Source: a virus
Length of the DNA: 41,019 nucleotides
Direction: 5' to 3' (one strand)
Virus record (IMG/VR): IMGVR_UViG_3300025586_000014
Coordinates: 1-41,019 of that record
Part shown: positions 8,348 through 14,670 of the stretch, in pieces
How the letters are laid out: every line of letters starts with the position of its first letter
Numbering within the stretch: the first letter of the stretch is position 1
Made by a program: the position numbers and the translations under genes
Notes under the pieces: generated by a model
What the model saw: only the letters and a program-made list of their open reading frames with translations
What the model was told of the DNA's origin: nothing
Databases searched by the model: none

Positions 8348-8492
8348 TTATTCTGTCTCCTTAGGTTGGCCTGGAAGCTCAATCCAATGAGTCACATTTT
8401 TTAAAACTAAATTTTTATACGCATTAGCTGCCCAAAAAGAGATATTTGCAACCCGAAAATATCCATCTGTGTAAACTGCTTACCCACTTCAT
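8348..8492 (-). pseudogene. Decayed DUF551-type gene
   Basis: ATG at 8492 follows a strong AAGGAG and reads MKWVSS, like the N-terminus of DUF551 proteins (W-I/V-S). A +1 shift then gives VYTDGYFRVANISFWAANAY and, at the end, VTHWIELPGQPKE before TAA at 8348-8350. This is the typical DUF551 C-terminus (VTHWmpLPepP). The usual middle part with DRLP is missing. So an internal deletion plus a frameshift has probably destroyed the gene. DUF551 proteins are common phage accessory proteins of unknown function. This fills most of the 8278-8593 gap; a small GTGCA/TGCAC hairpin at 8315-8329 is the only other thing seen there. Confidence 0.55.
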
Positions 8493-8528
8493 TCTTAAAC
8501 TCCTTCTATGACAGATTTATAATAATCC

Positions 8529-8557
8529 TTTACAACATTCGAGTCAATCAATATAAT
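8529..8557 (+). promoter_or_regulatory. Sigma70-type promoter of the plus-strand accessory operon
   Basis: TTTACA (8529-8534), 17-bp spacer, perfect TATAAT (8552-8557). Expected start near 8564, about 30 bases before the first ATG of the three-gene plus-strand operon at 8594. Confidence 0.6.
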
Positions 8558-8593
8558 ATTTGAATTCAAGACATACTTTACAGGGATATATAC

Positions 8594-8779
8594 ATGAACG
8601 ATGATAAAATACAATTTTACGTACACATTGACCAATCGGTATACGACGACGTAGAGGACATCCTTAGCTCGCACAATGAGCTAACAGATGACCAGGGACA
8701 TATGTTAAGGTCAATCATCCGAATGGTCGCACGTAGGCTTAAAATGGATATACCTTTACGGGGCAACGGCGATGTCTAG
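8594..8779 (+). CDS. Small protein of unknown function, first gene of accessory operon
   Basis: 61 residues (MNDDKIQFYVHIDQSVYDDV...). Predicted mixed alpha/beta, acidic at the N-terminus and basic near the end (RSIIRMVARRLKMD). I do not recognise the family. It overlaps the next gene by eight bases, so the two are probably coupled. The fold could be ribbon-helix-helix-like (a short strand, then two helices), but the evidence is weak. Confidence 0.6.
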   Translation: MNDDKIQFYVHIDQSVYDDVEDILSSHNELTDDQGHMLRSIIRMVARRLKMDIPLRGNGDV

Positions 8780-9020
8780 GCTTAGAAGATTGAAAGTATT
8801 GGAATCGATTGACGATGGATTCCACCACATTAGTTTTTCTAGAAATGACAGACTTCCTACGTGGGATGAGGTAAAATATATTAGAGAAAAATACGCCGAT
8901 CCAGAAAAATTCTATGTTATGGTTTTGCCACCTAAACAATATTACGTAAACTCACATCAATTCTGTTTTCATTTGTGGGAAGTTAAAAGCAAAATAGAAA
9001 CAAACTTATGGAAGGGATAA
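8772..9020 (+). CDS. DUF7694-like phage protein
   Basis: 82 residues. The pattern DRLPTWDEVKYIREKYADPE, then MVLPPKQYYVNSHQFCFHLW, matches a small conserved phage family. Its hallmarks are 'nRlPtWdEm', a downstream 'lPPk.eYvN.h..clHLW' and no known activity (I believe DUF7694). No signal peptide or membrane segment. It overlaps the preceding gene and ends three bases before the next start, so it is the middle gene of a tight operon. Confidence 0.6.
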   Translation: MSRLRRLKVLESIDDGFHHISFSRNDRLPTWDEVKYIREKYADPEKFYVMVLPPKQYYVNSHQFCFHLWEVKSKIETNLWKG

Positions 9021-9022
9021 AT

Positions 9023-9235
9023 ATGAATTTTATAGAAGCTTATGAAGAAATGAAGAAGGGCGCTATATGTCAAAGAGTAACGAAATATGCTTGTAAAACA
9101 CATTATACCGTTGTCATATTCCCTAATCAAGAATATATACTACATCGGAAAGATACCCATTCAGCCAATTGGGAAGAAGTTAAAATGCTTGATATTAAAT
9201 CTATTCTTGGTGAATGGGTTTTAGTTGAGGATTAG
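9023..9235 (+). CDS. Tad2/DUF2829-like small protein (possible anti-defence)
   Basis: 70 residues from ATG 9023; GGAAGGGA lies about six bases upstream, so the ATG at 9008 is not needed. The layout resembles DUF2829 proteins, whose studied members (Tad2) sequester the signal molecule of Thoeris defence: MNFIEAYEEMKKGAICQR at the start, a beta-rich middle, and a C-terminus IKSILGEWVLVED that parallels the family's 'eDllA.DWevv'. The usual W-N-G motif after the first helix is absent. So homology is likely only at fold level, and the function is inference. Confidence 0.4.
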   Translation: MNFIEAYEEMKKGAICQRVTKYACKTHYTVVIFPNQEYILHRKDTHSANWEEVKMLDIKSILGEWVLVED

Positions 9236-9247
9236 CTATTAAGGTGA

Positions 9248-9421
9248 TTATCTGCCAACGTCCAGCCTACATGCTTCCTTTACTATTGGCTTTGCCAGTT
9301 TCGATTTGTATAGCATCCAACGCTTTTCTTCAAATGTTAGCGTGCTTACTTTATCTCCCTTCCACCTGCCAAAATCTATCGTAGGATCTTCATTTTTATT
9401 TTTATTTGTCCATGGTAACAT
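9248..9421 (-). CDS. 57-residue DUF3820-like small protein
   Basis: ATG 9421 to TAA at 9248-9250 gives 57 codons. The central IDFGRWKGDKVSTLTFEEKR resembles the 'fGk.kGk.v.eL...y..Wl' signature of DUF3820-type proteins, and KPIVKEACRLDVGR closes it. AAAGGA lies upstream with a long A-rich spacer. It explains most of the 9236-9596 gap and has the strand of the terminase genes. The rest of the gap (9422-9596) holds only a 17-residue open frame and a weak minus-strand promoter candidate (TTGAGG, 18 bp, TATATT). Confidence 0.5.
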   Translation of the reverse strand: MLPWTNKNKNEDPTIDFGRWKGDKVSTLTFEEKRWMLYKSKLAKPIVKEACRLDVGR

Positions 9422-9596
9422 ATCTTTTTTTTCCTTTTGTCATTATTTTATTTGCAATCGACTTGACAAGAATATACACTCCCCACCATTACCACCTCAA
9501 AGAGTAGCCCAGCCACGCTCAAGAAACTAAAATCGTCGTCATAGCTCCTCTAATAGATTCTTTCACTCTCATAATATAATGTTCTTAGGATAACGC

Positions 9597-10052
9597 TTAC
9601 TTGTCATCTTGCTTGAGTAGATCCAAGAGCCTTGCTTCTTTTATAGCCTTAACAAACTCATCGGCGGTGGCTTGCAAATCCTCACTAGTAGCTTTAGAAA
9701 GGGAAGCCTTGCGTTTAGTCTCCTCTTTATAGGCCTTACAGTACATTGGGAGTATCCTTTCACCGAACGAAGAATTACGATCACCAAGAAAACAATGTCT
9801 GGCAATCTTTCCAGCAATAAGGCTTCTAGCGACATCTAAAGCGCCTTTTAAGTTTTCGTGAGATCTAGCAAGATTATATAACCAATAATCTGGTTGTTTA
9901 TATTTAACGTAAGCGAACGTAGCAATATATAGCGAATCATCATCATTAGCCCATTCGAGCAAATTTTCGATAATATCGTCAATTTGCTCATCTGTATATT
10001 GGGGATTAATCTTTCTATTTTGTGTGTATGTGTTACCTTTAGCTGCTGCCAT
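9597..10052 (-). CDS. Terminase small subunit-like protein
   Basis: 151 residues. It starts MAAAKGNTYTQNRKINPQYT, followed by DEQIDDIIENLLEWANDDDS, then a W-LYNLA segment and KGALDVARSLIAGKIARHCF. This is the layout of phage small terminase / DNA-packaging proteins: a helical N-terminal DNA-binding part and an oligomerisation helix. The C-terminus is basic, then helical. It would recognise packaging sites and load the large subunit. The large subunit gene is 2.2 kb downstream, separated by zinc-ribbon genes and an opposite-strand operon. Confidence 0.7.
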   Translation of the reverse strand: MAAAKGNTYTQNRKINPQYTDEQIDDIIENLLEWANDDDSLYIATFAYVKYKQPDYWLYNLARSHENLKGALDVARSLIAGKIARHCFLGDRNSSFGERILPMYCKAYKEETKRKASLSKATSEDLQATADEFVKAIKEARLLDLLKQDDK

Positions 10053-10145
10053 ACAAAAACCACATAAGTTATAATTTAATAATGTCTGAACGATAAGACA
10101 CTAAGGGAGATAAGGTCAAGGGCTAAATTAATAAGAGAAAAAGGC

Positions 10146-10175
10146 TTGTGATTAATGGTTGTTCGTGTGCATAAT
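10146..10175 (+). promoter_or_regulatory. Candidate promoter for the 10216-11003 early genes
   Basis: TTGTGA (10146-10151), 18-bp spacer, CATAAT (10170-10175), about 40 bases before ATG 10216. The interval 10053-10215 separates divergent genes. A minus-strand TTGACC also lies in it without a convincing -10. Confidence 0.4.
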
Positions 10176-10215
10176 ATGGGCAAGAGTAACATCAACCTAA
10201 CATGGAGTTAAAGAG

Positions 10216-10518
10216 ATGAAACAAACAATAAATGAATATGAATTTATGAGAGCATTTGAAACAAGCGACAATTACAGATATAATTTCAGCTATGAAGGTT
10301 TGAAAACATTGTTTAGCTATTTAGAAGATCTAGAGGAAGAAATACAAGAGGAATTTGATCTTGATGTGATAGCATTTTGTTGTAACTATTCAGAAGTAAG
10401 CTTGGAAGAATTCAATGATGATTATTCAACAAACTATCTAACTATAGGAGACGTTCAAGAAAATGAAATGTTTTTAAGAGAGATAGAAGGAACAGACAGT
10501 TTTTTAATACACAACTAG
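10216..10518 (+). CDS. Acidic small phage protein, function unknown
   Basis: 100 residues, strongly acidic. FSYEGLKTLFSYLEDLEEEI and FDLDVIAFCCNYSEVSLEEF are shared by a recurrent family of small acidic proteins in phages and plasmids ('fsyeal..Lf.yLee...e.ielDviaiCc.yse'). Such acidity recalls DNA-mimic inhibitors, but no member that I know of is characterised well enough to transfer a function. The AAAGAG site before the ATG is acceptable. Confidence 0.65.
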   Translation: MKQTINEYEFMRAFETSDNYRYNFSYEGLKTLFSYLEDLEEEIQEEFDLDVIAFCCNYSEVSLEEFNDDYSTNYLTIGDVQENEMFLREIEGTDSFLIHN

Positions 10519-10537
10519 AAAGAGAGGAGCAATAGAA

Positions 10538-10738
10538 ATGAATAAAATAAAATTAACAAACAGTTTTCACGACACCGTCGTTGATATTACAAATAGTCAA
10601 TTTGATAGAATTAAGGAGCTTGAAGAAACGCCCGACGATCAATGGACTAGGGCAGATAAAGCCTTTGCAAAACGAATACACGACAAACTTTGTGGTTCTA
10701 ATGACTGCGAATGTTCGGGCATTTTTGGTTACAGATAA
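10538..10738 (+). CDS. Small conserved phage protein with C-terminal Cys cluster
   Basis: 66 residues. It begins MNKIKLTNSFHDTVVDI and ends with KLCGSNDCECSGIFGYR, an invariant-looking L-C-G-x-x-D-C-x-C-S cluster seen in short phage proteins ('LtnsFHnTev... rlCG...C.Cs..fG'). The Cys cluster may bind metal. AGAGAGGAG precedes the ATG. Function unknown. Confidence 0.6.
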   Translation: MNKIKLTNSFHDTVVDITNSQFDRIKELEETPDDQWTRADKAFAKRIHDKLCGSNDCECSGIFGYR

Positions 10739-10805
10739 ATTTAAGGCAAGACAAATTAAATAAATAACGGTCGAGATAGAAATAATATGATTTCGGAGTA
10801 GCTTT

Positions 10806-11003
10806 ATGGGAACGATATATAAATATGATGAAACTAGGTGGCGGGTACAAATCCGCCGTCAAGGTTATAAAACTATCTCTAGTATATTTGAGACATACGA
10901 GTTAGCAAAGCAATTTCATGATAAGCTTGAAAATCATCTACTTGATAAGAAGCAAAAGAGAGTGATTAAAGAAGCCTTAAAAGAGATAGTTAAGATTAGT
11001 TAA
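10806..11003 (+). CDS. Stand-alone integrase-type arm-binding (three-stranded sheet) domain
   Basis: 65 residues. MGTIYKYDETRWRVQIRRQG then FETYELAKQFHDKLE is the layout of the N-terminal arm-site DNA-binding domain of tyrosine recombinases (pattern 'G.i.k...kW.vri.r.G......F.tk.eA..w...lE'). No catalytic domain follows; the protein ends after a short helix. It could be a small DNA-binding protein derived from an integrase or a decayed integrase start. CGGAG lies upstream of the ATG. It is convergent with the next gene and overlaps it by eight bases. Confidence 0.55.
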   Translation: MGTIYKYDETRWRVQIRRQGYKTISSIFETYELAKQFHDKLENHLLDKKQKRVIKEALKEIVKIS

Positions 11004-11202
11004 GCTCACGTAGATGGCTTTCAATAATCATACCCTCGATTTTCTCTAATATTTCTTCTAGGGTATCTTCATTCCAGCCTTTTCTTATCTCTCTTAAGTA
11101 ATTATCCATATCATGTAGAGCTAGATACATTCTACTAGCGTTTTCGAATAGTTCTCGTTCTGCTCTTTCTTCAGATTCTTTAAATGTATAAGTCACTTTC
11201 AT
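10996..11202 (-). CDS. Small helical phage protein, function unknown
   Basis: 68 residues, all-alpha by eye. The pattern MKVTYTFKESEERAERELFE, MYLALHDMDNYLREIRKGW and ...EILEKIEGMI recurs in a common family of short phage proteins ('F..peE..e...a..g..y..aL.dld..lR...Ky'). No function known to me. It is the last gene of the minus-strand early run starting at 12803. Confidence 0.6.
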   Translation of the reverse strand: MKVTYTFKESEERAERELFENASRMYLALHDMDNYLREIRKGWNEDTLEEILEKIEGMIIESHLRELN

Positions 11203-11205
11203 AGA

Positions 11206-11517
11206 TTAGCTCACCATAAATATAGCTTTTTTATCTTTGTCTTCAATTCCTTCTAGGTTCATTAGCTTAATAGAACCAGCTAATTCAACGTCTTTAAAGT
11301 TATGCCAAGACTCATATTTATCTATATGAAAACAAACTCTATCATGATCTAAGCTATCGTTATTTAAGAGCATGTTTTTTTTCAAAAGCTTCTTATGCTT
11401 GATAGTACTAGATTTGAGAATAGCTTGTAGCTTTTCTATAGCTTCCTCTTTTGTACAGAAATAGCCTTTGAAATTCTCAAGGTAATTTGTAGTATGCAGC
11501 CACCAGTCTTTTTTCAT
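11206..11517 (-). CDS. Unknown early protein
   Basis: 103 residues from ATG 11517; a TTG at 11532 would lie inside the upstream gene. It begins MKKDWWLHTTNYLENFKGYF and is Lys-rich; no domain recognised. It directly follows the 61-residue gene. Aromatic N-terminus, helical middle (EEAIEKLQAILKS). Confidence 0.5.
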   Translation of the reverse strand: MKKDWWLHTTNYLENFKGYFCTKEEAIEKLQAILKSSTIKHKKLLKKNMLLNNDSLDHDRVCFHIDKYESWHNFKDVELAGSIKLMNLEGIEDKDKKAIFMVS

Positions 11518-11521
11518 ACTC

Positions 11522-11707
11522 TTACCACTCAAATTTTGCAGTTACTAAAACGTCTTGAATATCTTCTATGTGCGAATCTTTACAAGCTTTATCAACTATG
11601 TGTTGTAGATCGGCATTGTCCTTAGAAACGTTATATTCCTCGGGCAGGAACTCATCGTGAGTGAAGGTATTAATGTAACCTTTGATTTTAATTTTAAGCT
11701 TTATCAT
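11522..11707 (-). CDS. Unknown small early protein
   Basis: 61 residues (MIKLKIKIKGYINTFTHDEF... VTAKFEW), probably a small alpha/beta fold with a first strand and an acidic helix. The ATG overlaps the preceding CHC2 gene's end region by adjacency only (next base). No family recognised. Confidence 0.5.
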   Translation of the reverse strand: MIKLKIKIKGYINTFTHDEFLPEEYNVSKDNADLQHIVDKACKDSHIEDIQDVLVTAKFEW

Positions 11708-12202
11708 TTATTTGCCTATTTGTTTAATTGCGTTAAAGATTTTTTGTATATATTCCGCATCATCACAGTCATTAATCTTATATTTTTTGTATTCAATCAT
11801 CAATTCTAAAACATCATCTATGTTAACTTTGTCAGCTAATTTTTCATATCTTCTAAATTTTATAGCCGAATGATCGTTAGACTTATCTTCTTCTTTTTTT
11901 TCTACTTCACTCGGGTTCATGTCAACATTATATAGAATCGATAAGAAATTAATAGCGTCCTCAAAAGATTGATCGTAGGCGTTCATAATTAGATCTACAG
12001 CGCCTCCTTTAGCATTGCAATCGAAACAGTAGTATTCCTCGACATCATCATGTGAATGTAACGCTAATGAGTTTTTGTCACAAAAAGGGCAATTGTATAG
12101 GCTCACCGAACCTGTTCGCTCTATATTTATTACGCCTAAAAGGTGTTCTAGATCTATTTCTTTTTGTAGCTCTGCTAGCATTTCTTTTTTAAAAAGCTTC
12201 AT
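11708..12202 (-). CDS. CHC2 zinc-finger primase-like protein
   Basis: 164 residues. The N-terminal 75 residues form a DnaG-type CHC2 zinc finger: Cys38 and Cys41 (YNCPFCDK), then Cys59 and Cys62 (YYCFDCNAKGG), followed by AVDLIM and a helix. In DnaG this domain reads the template for primer synthesis. Here the C-terminal part is helical and Lys/Glu-rich with no TOPRIM or polymerase domain. The TOPRIM function is in another gene (15976-17613), so primase functions may be split between the two proteins. It lies directly downstream of RusA. Confidence 0.75.
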   Translation of the reverse strand: MKLFKKEMLAELQKEIDLEHLLGVINIERTGSVSLYNCPFCDKNSLALHSHDDVEEYYCFDCNAKGGAVDLIMNAYDQSFEDAINFLSILYNVDMNPSEVEKKEEDKSNDHSAIKFRRYEKLADKVNIDDVLELMIEYKKYKINDCDDAEYIQKIFNAIKQIGK

Positions 12203-12604
12203 TTAGTTTTCCTTTTGATTTAGTGAGTGAATAATGATTTTAGTTTGTGAAAAAGTTCCCCATGTTTTTTTGGCGGCTAAAATTGAGATAATACAATCAT
12301 CTTTCCATGTTACGCCTAGAAGTGCATCTTCAACAAACTTTATCAGATTGCTTGTATCAGGGGTTTGTTTATGATAAGAGCCAATATATTCGATTTTCTT
12401 CTTCTTTGACCATGATACAGGCATTTCAAAAATAAACTCTAACTCAAGCTTTATTTGAGAATTGAAAGATTCTTGTTTGAATTGCTCTTTAACACAATGG
12501 GCGAAATTCTTTTTAGCAATAAATTGAGGATCATAAAAACCAGATTTACCTGATCTAGCTCTTTGAAGAGGAATAGGTTTTTCAAAAATAGTTATCGAAA
12601 TCAT
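12203..12604 (-). CDS. rusA: RusA-family Holliday junction resolvase
   Basis: 133 residues. The family core is present: PIPLQRARSG at residues 10-19, TPDTSNLIKFVEDAL (Asp83, Asp93), KDD at 101-103, and a Lys in AAKKTW near 112. These match the acidic and basic catalytic residues of RusA, which resolves four-way junctions during recombination or packaging. It is the second gene of the minus-strand early operon, abutting the CHC2 gene by one base. It complements the ERF and YqaJ genes on the other strand. Confidence 0.85.
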   Translation of the reverse strand: MISITIFEKPIPLQRARSGKSGFYDPQFIAKKNFAHCVKEQFKQESFNSQIKLELEFIFEMPVSWSKKKKIEYIGSYHKQTPDTSNLIKFVEDALLGVTWKDDCIISILAAKKTWGTFSQTKIIIHSLNQKEN

Positions 12605-12605
12605 A

Positions 12606-12803
12606 TTATTTAGACCCGCAAAATTTCTGAATGTTTTTATATTCTACTACTCCATTAGTGATGTTGTAGAGCTTGCGTGCTGATCTGGGGGCTATATTTC
12701 TGTTATTTAGTATTCTGTATATGACAGGCACGGACAATTTGCAGATATGCGCGAACATATAGACGGTTAGCTTGTGTTTTATTAGATACTCTTTAAGGTG
12801 CAT
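12606..12803 (-). CDS. Cro-like HTH regulator
   Basis: 65 residues. MHLKEYLIKHKLTVYMFAHI, then LSVPVIYRILNNRNIAPRSA is a typical helix-turn-helix of the XRE/Cro type, with the recognition helix around VPVIYRILN. It is the first gene after the minus-strand promoter at 12825-12853. That promoter overlaps a palindrome shared with 5553-5565, so autoregulation is plausible. No CI-like partner is seen. A TTG or TAT start is not needed; ATG 12803 has a weak AAGAG upstream. Confidence 0.65.
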   Translation of the reverse strand: MHLKEYLIKHKLTVYMFAHICKLSVPVIYRILNNRNIAPRSARKLYNITNGVVEYKNIQKFCGSK

Positions 12804-12824
12804 AAATATCTCTTGTATATGAGC

Positions 12825-12837
12825 ATGTTATAACAGT
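12825..12837. promoter_or_regulatory. Palindromic operator-like site, copy 2
   Basis: ATGTTATAACAGT, identical to 5553-5565, with the palindrome TGTTATAACA at 12827-12836. It covers the -10 element of the promoter above. Binding here would repress that promoter. Confidence 0.45.
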
Positions 12838-12853
12838 GATGTATATTTGTCAA
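12825..12853 (-). promoter_or_regulatory. Promoter of the Cro-like/RusA/CHC2 operon
   Basis: On the minus strand TTGACA (12848-12853), 17-bp spacer, TAACAT (12825-12830). The start would lie about 15 bases before ATG 12803. Consensus -35 and reasonable -10. Confidence 0.6.
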
Positions 12854-12960
12854 TCATTATAAGTCAAAATAAAACTAACAGGATGAAATAAATAAACAAA
12901 TCTATGTTATTTAATTAGAGTGGGATACGACAAGCCAAGACTATATTTATAACATTCTCA

Positions 12961-12989
12961 TTGACGTTTTCCTATTAATGTCTTAGAAT
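12961..12989 (+). promoter_or_regulatory. Promoter of the lipoprotein/ERF/YqaJ operon
   Basis: TTGACG (12961-12966), exactly 17 bp, TAGAAT (12984-12989); start near 12996, about 40 bases before ATG 13036. It is divergent from the promoter at 12825-12853 in a 232-bp regulatory region. Confidence 0.65.
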
Positions 12990-13035
12990 TGCAATCAAGA
13001 GGGAATTAACTTTAAAACATATGTGAGAGGATAAG

Positions 13036-13197
13036 ATGAAAATAATATTTATTTGTTTAACAAGCGCAATGCTATTTCAATCGTGCTGCGTTTATAAAGA
13101 AACAATATATGAACAAGATAGAAATGTAACTGAATTAGGATTTGCCCCTTATGGATCAAGGCCGATAGATAAAGAAATTAACAATCATGGAGAATAA
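13036..13197 (+). CDS. Small phage lipoprotein
   Basis: 53 residues: ATG 13036, TAA 13195-13197, with AGAGGA five bases upstream. The start MKIIFICLTSAMLFQSCC is a basic-hydrophobic signal followed by a lipobox-like FQSC (Cys17), so the mature protein would be an outer-leaflet lipoprotein of about 37 residues. The mature part is polar (YKETIYEQDRNVTELGFAPYG) and not Pro-rich, so an Rz1 spanin is unlikely. Early expression just before recombination genes suggests superinfection exclusion or a similar surface role; that is inference. Its GGAG-containing end (13189) also serves the next gene's start. Confidence 0.55.
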   Translation: MKIIFICLTSAMLFQSCCVYKETIYEQDRNVTELGFAPYGSRPIDKEINNHGE

Positions 13198-13199
13198 AA

Positions 13200-13853
13200 A
13201 TGAGCAAAGAAAAATACGTTGGTGAGCCAATGAAAACACTTAAAGAAATACATAATGGAACTTATGAAATGCATGAGGCCTTTATTAGAGCTAGCTTAAA
13301 ATTTACTAAGCCTGAATTCAATGCATCTGTCAAATACGGAGGCACTAATTTTGAATACGCTACTCTTGCAAAAATTCAAGACTGCATTCTTCATCCCTTG
13401 CTTAATGAGGGCTTGTATCCTGTGCACGAGTTCTATAACGAAAGTGGTATACATTGGATTAAGACCTACCTACGTTACAAAAATGGTAATACTATCGGTA
13501 ATGTTGTGCTTCCAGTAACCATTGAAGGAAAGACAATGCAGCAAGTAGGGGCACAAATTACTTACCTTAAACGTTATAGTCTTAGCATTTTATGTAATAT
13601 CTGTGCTGATTCTGATAATGATGGTTCAGAAATGATTGGCGAAAAACTTATTAAACAAGTTAGCAAAGATGAAGCAAATAACATCAAAAAGCTAATTGGA
13701 ACAGATAAAGAAGCGTGGCTAATGCTATCTAAAGAATATGGTTTTGCAAAAATAACCGATATCACTACAAACAAATATAAAGAGATTGCTTCGGCCTTAA
13801 AACTTCTTAATGCAAAGAACAATGCAACGGAGGCTAAGAATGAGAGCTTATAG
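13200..13853 (+). CDS. erf: ERF-family single-strand annealing recombinase
   Basis: 217 residues. The ERF core is clear: FNASVKYGGTNFEYATLAKI, LHPLLNEGLYPVH, and the diagnostic QQVGAQITYLKRYSLSILC followed by SDNDGSE. ERF proteins bind single-strand DNA and anneal complementary strands for recombination or genome circularisation. The C-terminal 70 residues are helical and variable, as usual. Start ATG 13200 has GGAG seven bases upstream, inside the end of the lipoprotein gene. It is followed by a homing endonuclease and the partner exonuclease YqaJ. Confidence 0.85.
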   Translation: MSKEKYVGEPMKTLKEIHNGTYEMHEAFIRASLKFTKPEFNASVKYGGTNFEYATLAKIQDCILHPLLNEGLYPVHEFYNESGIHWIKTYLRYKNGNTIGNVVLPVTIEGKTMQQVGAQITYLKRYSLSILCNICADSDNDGSEMIGEKLIKQVSKDEANNIKKLIGTDKEAWLMLSKEYGFAKITDITTNKYKEIASALKLLNAKNNATEAKNESL

Positions 13854-14670
13854 TAAGAAATATGATCTTGTTGGTAGTAGATTTAGAAATCTAACTGTAA
13901 TTTCTCGTGTTAAATTTGATGCGCCTAGAAAGAATTCTGTCTGGAATTGTATCTGTGATTGTGGTGAAAAAAGCATTATCACACGTCCTACGTTAATTAG
14001 CTGTGAGTTTAAGCATTGTAAATGCTCTAATTTTATTAGCAATATAGGAAAAACGACTATAGATCCAATAACTAGATTTAATAATTCATATACTATTAAT
14101 GGCGAATGCTGGGAATGGAATCACTCAATAGGAACTAATGGATATGGTAAATTTTGGTTAAATAATAAGAATATTTCTTCTCACCGAGCGGCGTATATAT
14201 TGTTTAAAGGACCTATACCGAAAGGTTTATGTATATGTCATACTTGTGATAACCGTATCTGCGTAAACCCAGACCATTTATGGCTTGGAACCTATAAGGA
14301 TAATGGACAAGACATGGTTAAAAAAGGAAGATCATGCACAGGTTTGAAAAACTCCCAAGGTAAGATAGACATAAAAACATATGAAGAAATAGTTAATAAG
14401 TATAAGAAAGGAGTGAATCAATATACTTTATCAAGAGAGTATAATGTTAAACAATCGACTATTCATAAAATTATTCATAAATTTATACCGTCATTAGTAA
14501 ATCTTAGAGGAGAAAACAATGGAATGAGTAAATTAACTGAAAAAATTGTTCTTGAATTGAGAGAATTACATAAAAAAGGAAATTCGTTTTATTACTTAGC
14601 TAAAAAATTTAAAGTAAATATTTCAACAATAGAAAGATCAATTAAAGGGAAAACATGGAGTCATATATGA
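13840..14670 (+). CDS. HNH homing endonuclease
   Basis: 276 residues from ATG 13840, chosen because CGGAGG lies at 13828-13833; ATG 13810 lacks such a site. The N-terminus has a Cys-rich ribbon (NCICDCGE, CEFKHCKC). The HNH_3 core follows at about 110-150: SSHRAAYILFKG, then LCICHTCDNRICVNPDHLWLG with His134, Asn143 and His146. The C-terminal part has two repeated HTH-like segments (YNVKQSTIHKIIHKF and FKVNISTIERSIKGK), as in modular homing endonucleases. It overlaps the ends of both ERF (14 bases) and YqaJ (ATGA), so it sits seamlessly between two functional recombination genes. Confidence 0.85.
   Translation: MRAYSKKYDLVGSRFRNLTVISRVKFDAPRKNSVWNCICDCGEKSIITRPTLISCEFKHCKCSNFISNIGKTTIDPITRFNNSYTINGECWEWNHSIGTNGYGKFWLNNKNISSHRAAYILFKGPIPKGLCICHTCDNRICVNPDHLWLGTYKDNGQDMVKKGRSCTGLKNSQGKIDIKTYEEIVNKYKKGVNQYTLSREYNVKQSTIHKIIHKFIPSLVNLRGENNGMSKLTEKIVLELRELHKKGNSFYYLAKKFKVNISTIERSIKGKTWSHI

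Noticed and set aside
9306-9530. Plus-strand 74-codon frame
   Set aside because: It lies opposite the better minus-strand 57-residue gene, has no ribosome site and ends in low-complexity sequence.
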